Positions 20,112-28,889 of a stretch of DNA of 64,000 nt are shown piece by piece (the first letter of the stretch is position 1; each line of letters opens with the position of its first letter). The stretch comes from Candidatus Azobacteroides sp. (GTDB taxonomy: Bacteria > Bacteroidota > Bacteroidia > Bacteroidales > WRGA01). The position numbers and the translations under genes are program-made. Location of the stretch: positions 116,503 to 180,502 of the forward strand of contig JAJQEC010000090.1 of the NCBI GenBank assembly GCA_021201815.1, in the 5' to 3' direction. Under the pieces are notes generated by a model. It did not search any database. It was not told the DNA's origin and saw only the letters and a list, made by a program, of their open reading frames with translations.

Positions 20112-20552
20112 ATGCATAATACTGATATTACAGGTACAGTGCATTTCAAAGCGACCATTCAGAACTATTTGGAGCAAAAAGCCCAGCCTGATGAATTGTT
20201 TGCATCCTCATACGCTAAAGAGAACAAGAATATTGAGGAGTGTGTAACCTATCTTCTTAATTTCGTTCAGAAAAGCGGTATAAACGGTTTTACAGCAGAT
20301 GATATTTAATCAATGGCGCTACACTATTACGATGAAGACAACATCAGTATAGAAAACCCTGAAAAATGTTAAGTAATAGTAAACCATACTATGGTCTTGT
20401 CCGAAGAAGAAAAAGCAGAAGCAAGGCGATAAGGAATTCAGAAAATACAGGATGAAACCTATTCCAAGATGAAACAATTCAGAAAGAAAGCAAACAAGAG
20501 TATAATTAATTCACCTTCCTTATTTGATTTTTGCTATGAAAGCGCAACATAA
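20112..20552 (+). pseudogene. PcfK-like protein, broken by three in-frame TAA codons
   Basis: The first 65 codons match the start of PcfK-like proteins of Bacteroidota conjugative elements (FKATIQNYLEQKAQPDELFA ... NKNIEECVTYLLNFVQKSGINGF). The same frame continues for 146 codons with recognisable family sequence (SMALHYYDEDNIS, VIVNHTMVLSEEEKAEARR, then QDETYSKMKQF) but is cut by TAA at 20307, 20370 and 20427. Each stop sits where one base change from a sense codon (for example Tyr TAT, Gln CAA, Glu GAA) would restore the family pattern. No frameshift is seen. PcfK normally accompanies PcfJ in conjugative transposons; none is present here. This is a relic of an older mobile element outside the island at 22.9-42.7 kb. 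Confidence 0.85.
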
Positions 20553-20854
20553 ATTCCAAAAGGCAGTTTTAATCTATGCCTTTACCTTTTTTAAGGGTAC
20601 CCTATCTGTCGGATTTAAGGGGTCAGTTTCAATCGGGAAAACTGGACTGTTTATATCGGATTCAGGAGGCTATCTCCAGTAGGATTTTCCACATAATAAC
20701 ATAGTATGATACCTGTATTGGATATCACACAGTTACTCACGAGTTTTGACCGGGAAAATTTAAAGTAGCAAATAATGGGTAACTTCAAGTAAATCTCCTA
20801 ATAAACACTGCACTAAAATTGGTTACCTGATCGGTACAGGCAATCTTTTGAAGA
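20553..20854. other. intergenic, no gene seen
   Basis: About 300 bases without a supported ORF. A short stretch around 20615-20650 (GGGGTCAGTTTCAATCGGG) resembles terminal sequence of IS21-type elements but is too short to call. Confidence 0.4.
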
Positions 20855-20885
20855 TTTGGATTTAAATTTTTAAATAGTAGATTTG
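20855..20885 (+). promoter_or_regulatory. Bacteroidota-type promoter TTTG-N19-TAGATTTG
   Basis: TTTG at 20855-20858, 19 bases, then TAGATTTG at 20878-20885. This fits the primary sigma factor consensus of Bacteroides (-33 TTTG, -7 TAnnTTTG). Transcription would start near 20892 and read through the 31-codon ORF and the DKNYY gene. Confidence 0.7.
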
Positions 20886-20968
20886 TAAAAAAATTAATAT
20901 CCACGTAAGTTCAATATAATTAAACAATTTAGCCTCCGTACGGCTATCAAATAAATAAGCAATTTTTC

Positions 20969-21064
20969 ATGAAACAATTACTTACTTTTTGGTTAACATT
21001 CTTACTTTCTATTCCAGCTTTGAGTCAAGACAAAAACATGCCTCAGAGAGTAAAAAGCCCATAA
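20969..21064 (+). CDS. 31-residue signal-peptide-like ORF, probably a truncated secreted protein
   Basis: Met-Lys-Gln followed by a hydrophobic core and a cleavage-like Ala-Leu-Ser-Gln (MKQLLTFWLTFLLSIPALSQ), then 11 polar residues and a TAA stop. It is about 85 bases downstream of a good promoter start and 70 bases upstream of the DKNYY gene. The N-terminus looks like a genuine signal peptide, so this is either the stump of a decayed secreted protein or a small exported peptide. I see no continuation in other frames that would decide between these. Confidence 0.35.
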   Translation: MKQLLTFWLTFLLSIPALSQDKNMPQRVKSP

Positions 21065-21134
21065 AACGAAGTCAATTTAGTAAAAGAATCAAAAATAAAA
21101 CATTATTATAAATCTTATATAATATTTAAATTCA

Positions 21135-22241
21135 ATGAAAAAGTTATTTATCACTTTTGTTATCTGCCTGGGGTGTGCCAGTTTCAGCGAAATAAATGCA
21201 GTCAATTTTTCAGAAGCAAAGACCCAACAAGGTTCCGCCAGATCCATCGGCGATGGCTATTCAAAAGATTCACGAAAAGTGTATTTCAGGCAAAAAGAGG
21301 TAAAATATGCCGACCCCAGTTCGTTTCGTAATTTAGGAAGTGGGTATGCTAAAGATAATTTTGCAGTATTTTACAATGGTGTCAAAATACCGGGTGCTTC
21401 GGTAAGTTCTTTCCGTCCGACACAAGATGGGTATGCAAAAGATAACATGAGAACGTATTACAGAGGTAAAGACGCAAGCAAGATGGGGACGATTACAGAA
21501 GATGATTACCCACAAATTTCACCTGAAGGTTATTGCCTGCATGAGTCTAAAGTATATTATAATGCGGTAGAAATGGAAGAAGCTGATTTCGATTCATTTT
21601 TAGACAGAAGTGCCGAATATGCCAAGGATGCAAAAAACGTATATTACAAAGGGAAAGTATTACCCGGAGCTGAAACCGATTCATTCGAATGCTTCTATGA
21701 TGGCTATGCTAAAGATGACAAAAACGTATATTACAATGGGGAAAAGATAGCTAGTGGCTTATCAGATTCTTTTGATTGCCTCACTCATGGGTATGCTAGG
21801 GATGCTGAAAGGGTATATTACAATGGAAAAGAAATAAGAGGTGCCGTTCCATATTCATTTGAAACTACTAAGGACGGTCATGCAAAAGATTCAAAACAAG
21901 AATATCAGAATGGAGAACCGGTAGCGGGTTCCACTGGTTCGTTTACAGATTTGGGTGATGGATATACAAAGGACGATTATAAAGTATTTTATAATGGAAA
22001 AGAGATAGAAGACGCTATGAAAAATTCCTTTGTAAACTTAGGTGAGGGTTATGCAAAAGACGCTATGAGTGCATATTACAAAGGCGTAGAAATTGAAGAT
22101 GCATCTCCTTCCACATTTGAAAATGTAGGGAAGGGATATGCAAAAGACAACCAAAATCGCTATTACATGGGTAAAAAAGAAGAAGGAAAAGAAGGAAAAG
22201 AAGAAAAAATAAATAAAGTACGCAATAAATTAAAACTATAA
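21135..22241 (+). CDS. secreted DKNYY-repeat protein
   Basis: A 368-residue protein with signal peptide MKKLFITFVICLGCASFSEINA and then about 11 tandem repeats of 28-32 residues, each close to GYAKDxxxVYYNGKxIxGAxxxSF. This is the DKNYY family pattern (K-D-x-x-x-V-Y-Y). The tail (after about residue 345) is Lys/Glu-rich. DKNYY proteins are repeat proteins of unknown function found in many bacteria, usually exported. The eighth repeat (GHAKDSKQEYQNGEPVAGSTGSF) is the most degenerate. It is transcribed from the promoter at 20855 and is isolated from the polysaccharide genes. The family is clear; the function is unknown. Confidence 0.85.
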   Translation: MKKLFITFVICLGCASFSEINAVNFSEAKTQQGSARSIGDGYSKDSRKVYFRQKEVKYADPSSFRNLGSGYAKDNFAVFYNGVKIPGASVSSFRPTQDGYAKDNMRTYYRGKDASKMGTITEDDYPQISPEGYCLHESKVYYNAVEMEEADFDSFLDRSAEYAKDAKNVYYKGKVLPGAETDSFECFYDGYAKDDKNVYYNGEKIASGLSDSFDCLTHGYARDAERVYYNGKEIRGAVPYSFETTKDGHAKDSKQEYQNGEPVAGSTGSFTDLGDGYTKDDYKVFYNGKEIEDAMKNSFVNLGEGYAKDAMSAYYKGVEIEDASPSTFENVGKGYAKDNQNRYYMGKKEEGKEGKEEKINKVRNKLKL

Positions 22242-22851
22242 TTAAACCTTTGCCAGTAAAAAGGCTTATTCGGTAAATGATATAAAATCACATAAAAATT
22301 TACCCTTCATGTGTAAAAGTCAAGGCTTGATCTGATAGTCGGACAAAATTATCAGATTTGTATATTTGTGTTTTCCAAGCCATAATTTTTTGGAATAGGA
22401 AGATATTAGAGGGGGATTCTCGTCCCCCTTTACCATTGCAGCCAGTTAGATCTTACAAATACCTGATATATCATAATCATCCTTAATGAATTATGCCATA
22501 CATTTACAGGCAATTTCATATTTGTGGAACAGTTCTTAGTAAACATATCCCTGCAATTTGACCTTTCATAGTAATTCGTACAATAATAAGTGCTTCTCCA
22601 TTTTTCAATAATCTCGTTTTTTGATGAAGAACATCCCTCTAAAAGTTTCCCGTTTCATAAGTTTTTCTTTTGAATTAAGTGTTTGTAAAAGTATTCCTGA
22701 CTTATGAAATCTCAAATAGCAAAAATGTGAAGATCAATGAATTACAAGTAGTGTCGTAGGACATTTTTCGGACTAAAAAAAAAGTCCCACGAATAGCACC
22801 ACTTTAGTTGCCGTATTTTGCCTGTTTTTTGGGAGGTAATGATAAAAAAAA
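22242..22851. other. intergenic region with a possible short transcript
   Basis: No gene is supported here. A TATATTTG -7-like box lies at 22361-22368 and a GC-rich hairpin GGGGGA/TCCCCC at 22411-22428 followed by TTTA, so a very short plus-strand RNA of about 55 nt is conceivable, but no -33 box is seen. An imperfect inverted repeat spans about 22745-22803. Confidence 0.3.
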
Positions 22852-22878
22852 TCCCTGAAAACACTTCATTTTCAGGGA
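22841..22878 (-). terminator. ancestral tRNA-Asn terminator, now separated from its gene
   Basis: On the minus strand TCCCTGAAAA pairs perfectly with TTTTCAGGGA (22852-22861 and 22869-22878), followed by a run of seven T. It lies just past the 3' side of the truncated tRNA-Asn copy at 22905, so before the island inserted it would have terminated the tRNA transcript. Confidence 0.75.
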
Positions 22879-22904
22879 AATTCTCAAATTTAGTCTTTAT
22901 AGCT

Positions 22905-22947
22905 GCTCTTCCTCTTAGACTTGAACCAAGGACCCTCTGATTAACAG
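22905..22947 (-). repeat. attL: truncated tRNA-Asn 3' part
   Basis: Starts GCTCTTCCTCTTAGACTTGA and ends GATTAACAG. It is identical to 42653-42695 except at two positions (A for G, and G for A). The sequence after it does not continue as tRNA, so this copy is not functional. The chromosomal tRNA terminator lies just to its left. Confidence 0.9.
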
Positions 22948-23082
22948 ACATAACCTCAGTATTTTCAAAGATTAGCATAACCTTTCATTTATCTTCCAAA
23001 CATTTGTATTACAACGATTTACTCGTAAATACATAAAGGTTTATTAACATCTCAAAATCATATATTTTCAACGAATAGATAG

Positions 23083-23105
23083 TTTTGTGTGCAAATTGTG
23101 TGCAA
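23083..23105 (+). repeat. putative integrase arm-site repeat, left copy
   Basis: TTTTGTGTGCAAATTGTGTG plus CAA: two TGTGCAA boxes 10-11 bases apart. The same 23-mer with one mismatch lies at 42582-42604 near the other end. It sits 50 bases upstream of the integrase start, so it could also be an operator or promoter element. Confidence 0.65.
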
Positions 23106-23155
23106 GTAAAACTATCGATATTTTCGTGTAAAACAGATAAGTGAATTGTTCAATT

Positions 23156-24394
23156 ATGCATAAATATACAAAAGAGAAAGTTTCAGTAACATCCAGGTTA
23201 GATAAACGCTTTCAAAATAAAGAAGGTAAATATCCGGTAAAAATTGAAATATCCCATAATAGGATTAGAAGATATCATGGAACCGGAAAGGATTTAAGTC
23301 AAGAAGAATGGAATGAATTACCGAAAACAAAAAGTAAAAATCTTATTAAAATCAGAAATGAGATAAAAGATTCTTTTGATAAGGTACAAAATATAGTAAA
23401 GACCCTTATCGATGAAAAAGAATTCACTTTTGAAATATTATTTAACCGGTTAGGCTACTCAAAAGGCTATATTAATGACGCTTTTCAAAATAAAATTGAT
23501 AGTGATATAGAAGAAAAAAGAGGCGGAAATGCTCAGGTTTACGAATGTGCATTAAACAATTTTGAAAAATATGCAGGAAAAAATGTATCATTCAAAACTA
23601 TAACAATAGATTGGTTAAAAAAATATGAAAATCATATTGTAATAACCGAAGGAGGGTCATATAATACTGTTGGAATGTATGCACGGTGTATAAGACATCT
23701 AATGGTAAAAGCCAGGGAAAATGGAATAATAACTAAAGCCGAGTATCCTTTTGGTAAAGAAAAATATCAGATTCCCTCTCAAGATGGGAAAAAGAAAGCA
23801 TTGGATAAAGAAACGCTTAAAAAGATTATGGATTATGATGATGGTTCCGAAGCCACGGCAAATTATAGGGATTTATGGATTTTCCTTTACTTATGCAATG
23901 GAATGACCATGTATGATTTATTGCTATTAAAATTTAAAAATATAGATTATGAGGACAAAGAAATAAGTTTCTTTAGAATAAAAACAATAAGAACGGCTGT
24001 TACTAAAAAACATATTCATGCTATATTACTTCCCGAAATGGAGACTATAATAAATAAATGGGGCAATCCGGATAAAAAGCCTAATAATTATATATTTCCT
24101 TATTTAGTTGGATATAGAGAAGATCCTATAAAGGAAAAAAATAGGGTAAAGGATATAACAAGAAGAGTAAACAGAAGAATGGCAAAAATAACTAAACAAT
24201 TAAACCTTCCTCATGCAAGTACATATTCCGCAAGACACACTTTTGCAACTGTCTTAAAAAGAAAAGGGATTCCAACATCATTTATTGGGGATAGTCTGGG
24301 ACACACAAATTCAAAAACTACGGAAGCATATCTTGCAGATTTTGAAAAAGAAACCCGTTTAGAAAATGCCAATCTATTGACGGATTTTGCCTAA
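23156..24394 (+). CDS. tyrosine recombinase (integrase) of the island
   Basis: A protein of 412 residues if started at the ATG at 23156 (MHKYTKEKVSV); a GTG five codons earlier is also possible. It has an N-terminal arm-binding domain, a SAM-like core-binding domain (about 95-195) and a C-terminal catalytic domain. Visible catalytic features are box II as TYSARHTFAT, GHTNSKTTEAYL with the His, and the Tyr nucleophile in EAYL. In box I, where most members have Arg before Gly-Met, this one has LCNGMTMYDL; I recall relatives with the same change, so it may be a subfamily feature. It should carry out site-specific integration and excision at tRNA-Asn. Confidence 0.92.
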   Translation: MHKYTKEKVSVTSRLDKRFQNKEGKYPVKIEISHNRIRRYHGTGKDLSQEEWNELPKTKSKNLIKIRNEIKDSFDKVQNIVKTLIDEKEFTFEILFNRLGYSKGYINDAFQNKIDSDIEEKRGGNAQVYECALNNFEKYAGKNVSFKTITIDWLKKYENHIVITEGGSYNTVGMYARCIRHLMVKARENGIITKAEYPFGKEKYQIPSQDGKKKALDKETLKKIMDYDDGSEATANYRDLWIFLYLCNGMTMYDLLLLKFKNIDYEDKEISFFRIKTIRTAVTKKHIHAILLPEMETIINKWGNPDKKPNNYIFPYLVGYREDPIKEKNRVKDITRRVNRRMAKITKQLNLPHASTYSARHTFATVLKRKGIPTSFIGDSLGHTNSKTTEAYLADFEKETRLENANLLTDFA

Positions 24395-24432
24395 AACTAA
24401 TTCCCATAATGAAAAGAGAATGTATATAATTA

Positions 24433-24477
24433 AAGTACATCCTGAAAGTTAAACAAAAAACTTTCAGGGATGTACTT
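24433..24477 (+). terminator. terminator after the integrase
   Basis: Eighteen-base arms AAGTACATCCTGAAAGTT and AACTTTCAGGGATGTACTT (one bulged G) around an A-rich loop, 40 bases after the integrase stop. Confidence 0.6.
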
Positions 24478-24502
24478 CAACTATAAAGAAAACGGTTTTT
24501 AT

Positions 24503-25875
24503 GACACAGTCCATAAGATTGTTTAAATGAAAACTACAGGGTTTAAATCTTGTAGTTTTTTATTTATGTATAACTTTGAAAAAAGGAATAAATTATGGAC
24601 ATTGGCTCTGTCGAACGTTGTTTCCAAAAGATTTACTCAGTAAAGAGTTTTTGAGCCAGTTTAAAACAGCCGACGACGTAGATTCCTTCCTTAAAAAGCT
24701 TCATGCTAAAGTATATGAAGGCATGTTGGAAGGTGAAATGGAAAATCACTTAGGTTATGAGAAAAATGCTCCTGAAGGTAAAAACAGTGGCAACTCTCGT
24801 AATGGATCTTATCCTACAACTATCCAGACCGAGTATGGTGAATCCAGCATTGAGATACCCCGTGATCGTAGTGGTAATTTTGAGCCAGTGGTAGTTCCCA
24901 AACACCAGAAACGGGGATTATCTATTGAATGTTTGGTGATCTCCTTATACGCAAAAGGAATAAGTGTCTCTGATATAGAAGAGGAAATGAAGGAGATTTA
25001 TGGTATAACTCTTTCCACTTCTGCTAGCTCTGTTATCACCTCAAAAGTATCCCAGTCTGCTATAGAGTGGCAAAACCCTCCCCTGGAAAGCCTTTATCTG
25101 ATCGTTTGGATGGATGGTATCGTTTTTAAGGTCCGGGAAAATGGTAAGGTGATAAATAAAACGGTCTATCTCTGTGTTGGTTTAAACAAAGAAGGACTCA
25201 AAGAAGTGTTAGGCATGTGGGTTGGTAAAACAGAGTCCGCTTCCTTCCGGATGGGAGTCCTTACGGATCTGAAGGCTCGTGGTGTAGAAGATATCCTGGT
25301 TACCGTGACGGATAACTTATGCGGTTTTACAGACACGATAAAGAGTGTTTTCCCTGATTCCACTACTCAAATCTGCGTAGTACATCAAATCCGTAACTCC
25401 TGCCGGTATGTGGTGTGGAAGGAAAAGAAAGAGTTTACAGCTGATTTGAAGAATATCTACAATGCACCCACTAAAGAAGGTGCAGCTTTAGAGCTGGATC
25501 AGTTTGAAAAGAAATGGGGTTCAAAATATCCTTATGCAATCCGGTCATGGCGACAGAACTGGGATGAACTGACTGCCTTTTTTGATTTTCCTGTAGAAAT
25601 CCGGAGGATTATCTATACTACTAATCTAGTAGAAAATCTCAACGGCAAAATCAGAAAGTATACCAAAAACAAGCTTTCTTTCCCTAATGATGACGCCCTG
25701 AAAAAGTCGGTATATCTGGCTATTGCAGAGATCGAAAAGAAATGGTATCAGCCCGTCTGGAACTGGGGAATGATTTTTAATCAATTTCTCACTATATTTG
25801 ATGGCAGGCTCCGGGTTTAAACCCGGAGCCTGCAACCTGTAGTTTTCTGTTTACACAAAATTATGGATAGTCCCG
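24503..25875 (+). mobile_element. IS256-family insertion sequence with 8-bp target duplication
   Basis: The ends are imperfect inverted repeats of about 38 bp, at 24503-24540 and 25837-25875, sharing TCCATAA and GAAAACTACAGG. A perfect 8-bp direct repeat GTTTTTAT flanks them (24495-24502 and 25876-25883). The element is 1373 bp and carries one transposase. Eight-base duplications are normal for the family. It inserted between the island integrase and the excisionase-like gene. Confidence 0.9.
24576..25820 (+). CDS. IS256-family transposase
   Basis: A 414-residue DDE transposase of the mutator-like IS256 family. The catalytic set is Asp180 (LIVWMDGIVF), Asp246 (VTVTDNLCGF) and Glu353 (TTNLVENLNGK). 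The N-terminal region has the typical HLGYEKN and NSRNGSYPTTIQT blocks. The frame opens at a TTG codon; no ATG lies nearby in frame, and the N-terminus is complete by comparison with the family length of about 400, so TTG is the probable start. It is the only gene of the insertion sequence and the frame is unbroken, so the element may be active. Confidence 0.93.
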   Translation: MKKGINYGHWLCRTLFPKDLLSKEFLSQFKTADDVDSFLKKLHAKVYEGMLEGEMENHLGYEKNAPEGKNSGNSRNGSYPTTIQTEYGESSIEIPRDRSGNFEPVVVPKHQKRGLSIECLVISLYAKGISVSDIEEEMKEIYGITLSTSASSVITSKVSQSAIEWQNPPLESLYLIVWMDGIVFKVRENGKVINKTVYLCVGLNKEGLKEVLGMWVGKTESASFRMGVLTDLKARGVEDILVTVTDNLCGFTDTIKSVFPDSTTQICVVHQIRNSCRYVVWKEKKEFTADLKNIYNAPTKEGAALELDQFEKKWGSKYPYAIRSWRQNWDELTAFFDFPVEIRRIIYTTNLVENLNGKIRKYTKNKLSFPNDDALKKSVYLAIAEIEKKWYQPVWNWGMIFNQFLTIFDGRLRV

Positions 25876-25949
25876 TTTTTATTTTTATTTGCAAGAAGAA
25901 CAATTTTAATTTATTTACCCTTCCAACCCACATACATGCTTTTATTCTT

Positions 25950-26249
25950 TCAAAAAAACAATTCCGGTGAGCGGTAATTCCGGCGCAATACCTTTTCCAA
26001 TTCACTTTCAGGATAGAGTATCTTTCCCCCAATAGTTGTATATCCGATTATACGCTTGTCCCGTAAAGTCTGGAGAGTACGGGGTGAAATATGTAGGTAT
26101 TCCATGACTTCTTCCCCGTTCAGGTGCCGTTTATCTGCCAACAAAGGACGATATCCCTTACGAACGCTCTGCACATCTTCAAGGGCCTGTTCTATTTCTT
26201 TTGATAGTTCCCTGAACTCTAAGGAGTAAAATCCTATAAACTTATCCAT
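25950..26249 (-). CDS. excisionase-like helix-turn-helix protein
   Basis: A 99-residue protein. Residues about 42-90 form a MerR/excisionase-type winged helix (HLNGEEVMEYLHISPRTLQTLRDKRIIGYTTIGGKILYPESELEKVL). The N-terminal 40 residues are helical and charged. Proteins like this occur beside integrases in Bacteroidota mobile elements, where they direct excision or control transfer genes. Its start overlaps the stop of the upstream HTH pseudogene by one base (TAATG), so the two were translationally coupled. The frame is intact. Confidence 0.8.
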   Translation of the reverse strand: MDKFIGFYSLEFRELSKEIEQALEDVQSVRKGYRPLLADKRHLNGEEVMEYLHISPRTLQTLRDKRIIGYTTIGGKILYPESELEKVLRRNYRSPELFF

Positions 26250-26533
26250 TACAATCTTCTTTTTATTCCTGATTGAAGTATCTTCTCAATATCGGACTGA
26301 TGGTAATAGACTTTACCTCCCAGCATGGAGAATGGTATTTTGCCATTATTTTGCCATGTCTGAAGGGTTCTCTTTGAAATATCCAGTACCCGGCAGACAT
26401 CGGCCGAGTCCATTCAGCCGTCCCGGGGATTAGAAGCACATAGTGCCTTCAAAGTGGCAACCTCCGAGGTCAGTTTTCTTACCTTTGTCTTTAAATTTTC
26501 CCATGCAAGGGAATCAATACAAACAATTTCCAT
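26249..26533 (-). pseudogene. second excisionase-like HTH gene with one in-frame TGA
   Basis: The frame reads 39 codons from ATG at 26533 (MEIVCIDSLAWENLKTKVRK...), then TGA at 26416-26414, then continues as MDSADVCRVLDISKRTLQTW ... GKVYYHQSDIEKILQSG to a normal stop. The second half is a full HTH domain very similar to the neighbouring gene. Relatives carry Trp before the Leu/Met-Asp of this domain, so TGG to TGA is the likely change. An ATG follows the TGA directly, so reinitiation could still yield the HTH half. Confidence 0.8.
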
Positions 26534-26541
26534 ATGTTTTA

Positions 26542-26925
26542 TTATTTTTCTTTGTCATTATTAAACGTATTTGCCAGTGAGCGTTTCAGCCCTTCACTGG
26601 CTGCACGGGTTATCAGTTCACGGTTTACCGAAAGGTGGTCGGCAAGGATATTGGACAGTAATATGGTCGGGGTAATTTCCGGCACGATATGCTGCAGGGA
26701 GGAAACAAGAGTTTGCAGTTTCTCTTTCATCCTGATATCAATATATACCGGGGTGTAATCCTTCACCTTATTAACTGTCAAAAACCTACGGGCATAGTCA
26801 TCCTCATCTTTTTTGCGGGACTGTTTTGTCCTGACAGAAACAGGCGTTCATGTACTATCCTCTAAGAAATCTTCTATCACCTTCTTTTCTGTTTCCCCCT
26901 GGCTGTTTTCTAATTCATTACTCAT
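26542..26925 (-). pseudogene. DUF3408-type mobilization-region protein with one in-frame TGA
   Basis: From ATG at 26925 the frame gives MSNELENSQGETEKKVIEDF..., hits TGA at 26850-26848 (codon 26), and continues uninterrupted for 101 more codons (TPVSVRTKQSRKKDEDDYARRF ... SVNRELITRAASEGLKRSLANTF). The C-terminal 80 residues resemble DUF3408, a family found next to mobilization genes in Bacteroides conjugative transposons. A CGA to TGA change would explain the stop. A short internal start at 26781 could still produce the conserved C-terminal part, but the full gene is broken. Confidence 0.75.
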
Positions 26926-27363
26926 ACAATTAGTTTTTTTTAGTTGTTAATAATGCACCGCAGATATTGCGGTAATAATTTCCCCTTTTTTGTATATTCC
27001 GGGAAACTCATTCATCTCTTATACGGTTTGTTTTATCCATACGCTTAAAAATTCAGTAAAAAGGATAAGCTGTCTGCAACATCACACACGGAGCTGTTTT
27101 TTCCAAAACCGGGTGCAAGGTACAGCCTCCCGGCTGCCTGCGCTGTGAGCATAACAGCCTTACCTAACAGGATAGGCTTGTATACTATTGACTACCAATA
27201 CATAATAAGTATGCGCAGTAAGAAAAGAAAGGAGACAAAGGCAATAAACATGCCCTATCAAATAAATATAAGTATTTGATATACAAGTAAAATATATGGC
27301 TCAATTTATAACAGGAATAATTGAAAAAAAGAAAGAAATATTTTTAAGGCATATCACCCAGTC
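26926..27363. other. intergenic, no gene seen
   Basis: About 440 bases between the DUF3408 pseudogene and the next minus-strand gene. There is a GC-richer patch around 27110-27180 with small inverted repeats, but no ORF or RNA gene that I can support. Confidence 0.4.
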
Positions 27364-28338
27364 TTATTTATCCCGGTTTTCTTCTATTAAATCCATCATA
27401 TCTTCTATCTCAATAAGTCCATGTATCGCTTCCTTCTGGTTACGGGCCCGGTTGTTAAGAAATTGCTGCATGGTGATATAGTGCGGTCCACTGCCATATC
27501 GTTGTTCATTCCCGGCAGTACGGAAGGAGATAAAGTCCATGTTTCCTTCGGCAACAGATATCCAAGTTTCTTTGATATAGTGGTTTTCTTTGAGTAGGTC
27601 AAAAAGGTAAACCAAAGACTTTTGGTTGGCAACCTGCAAAGGCCCGGATAATTTTCCTTTTAACAACTTCCTTAATTCAGCTACTTTTACCGGGCGGCGG
27701 AAAAGCTTAATCCTTTCTATACATTCTGCAAGCAGGGCATACTGTTTATTATTAAGTTTAGGCTCATAGGAGCGTTTTCCGGAAATCCGTTTTATTTTAG
27801 AGGTTGGTTGAGTTGTGGCTGCAGTTTCTATATTTTCCCTACCTGATTTCTCTTTATCTGGTAATTTATCCGATGTTCCCTTCCCTTCTTTTTCTTTTTT
27901 GGGAATTCTATTTTCGTAATGCTGGCAAAGCCGTTCCAGGCTGATAAGGTCTACCAGTTCCTTAAAGTAAGGTAAATCTATCTTTACCAGTTCTCTGGCA
28001 TAGCTGGCTGGCGTTATTTCATTTGTATGTGGAGTAAAGGCTCGGTAGCGGCGGTAATCCTCTTTACTTATATCATCGTAAAAGTCGCTGTACCAGAGAA
28101 AATTCGCCCTGTTATCCCGGCAATACCGGGGCACACTTGCAAGGGGAGGATTATGACGGATAATATCCTGTATTTTCCCTTTGAGCACAGCTATATTTTC
28201 CAGTGTAGGATGCAGGCTTTCTTCCATGGATAAGGCTGTATTGTAAGCAATGCTTACAAAGCTGTCAATGCTTTGCTGGATTAGCCGGAACTCCCTGGGC
28301 ATATCCATTTCTTCGCTATATTCATCAAATTCGTACAT
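27364..28338 (-). CDS. island protein of unknown function (mobilization region)
   Basis: I chose the start at 28338 (MYEFDEYSEEMDMPREFRL), because the 54 residues before it in the open frame are hydrophobic and low-complexity and look like translated noncoding DNA. This gives 324 residues: a helical N-terminal part (about 1-150), a Lys/Glu-rich linker (about 150-200, KKEKEGKGTSDK) and a C-terminal part (about 210-310) with a winged-helix-like run. I do not recognise a named family. Its position upstream of the HTH and DUF3408 genes and next to the mobilization region is typical of conserved hypothetical genes in Bacteroidales mobile elements. Confidence 0.65.
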   Translation of the reverse strand: MYEFDEYSEEMDMPREFRLIQQSIDSFVSIAYNTALSMEESLHPTLENIAVLKGKIQDIIRHNPPLASVPRYCRDNRANFLWYSDFYDDISKEDYRRYRAFTPHTNEITPASYARELVKIDLPYFKELVDLISLERLCQHYENRIPKKEKEGKGTSDKLPDKEKSGRENIETAATTQPTSKIKRISGKRSYEPKLNNKQYALLAECIERIKLFRRPVKVAELRKLLKGKLSGPLQVANQKSLVYLFDLLKENHYIKETWISVAEGNMDFISFRTAGNEQRYGSGPHYITMQQFLNNRARNQKEAIHGLIEIEDMMDLIEENRDK

Positions 28339-28889
28339 ACATAAATGAGTATAAAAGAACCTGAGTTTAAAAATAATAATTTCTTTTATAATATAGGTAA
28401 TATTACTAAGCAGAGTAATAAAAGTTACTTTACTTACCCATAGTAAGCAGCAAATAAATGCATCCGGCTGCAAAGGTGCCACAAGGTATCCAATTATCAC
28501 AATTACAGGCTATATTTGTTGCCGGCATTTATATCAGATGCATAATAATACCTATATAATATGGACATATTCTCAAAACTTATCCTGTTAAACAGTTCTT
28601 TGTACCAACCATGAAGAGCTGCAGGCAGTACCTTTAATGTATTGCTCAACCCGGGCTCCTTGTATCCGGTATTTCCAGTATTCGGCATTGCCGCCGTCCA
28701 AAGAAATGCAGACGCTCCCGCTTCTTCATTTTTTCTCCTGCGTCAAAGGAGCAAGGTAATCGCACGGGTAACCCGAAATTCGCCTCCGGCTTTTTCGTGT
28801 TTCCCCGGTGCATACCTTGCCCTGCGGGGCTGTGACCACGCAAAAGATAAATCCGGCGTACCTTGAATTTCCCTTTTGCTTCAAAATCT
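28339..28889. other. intergenic region before the mobilization genes
   Basis: About 550 bases; the 3' half is GC-rich. No ORF here has convincing composition. It leads into the iteron-like repeats at 28890-29004 and probably holds the promoter for the minus-strand genes. Confidence 0.4.
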
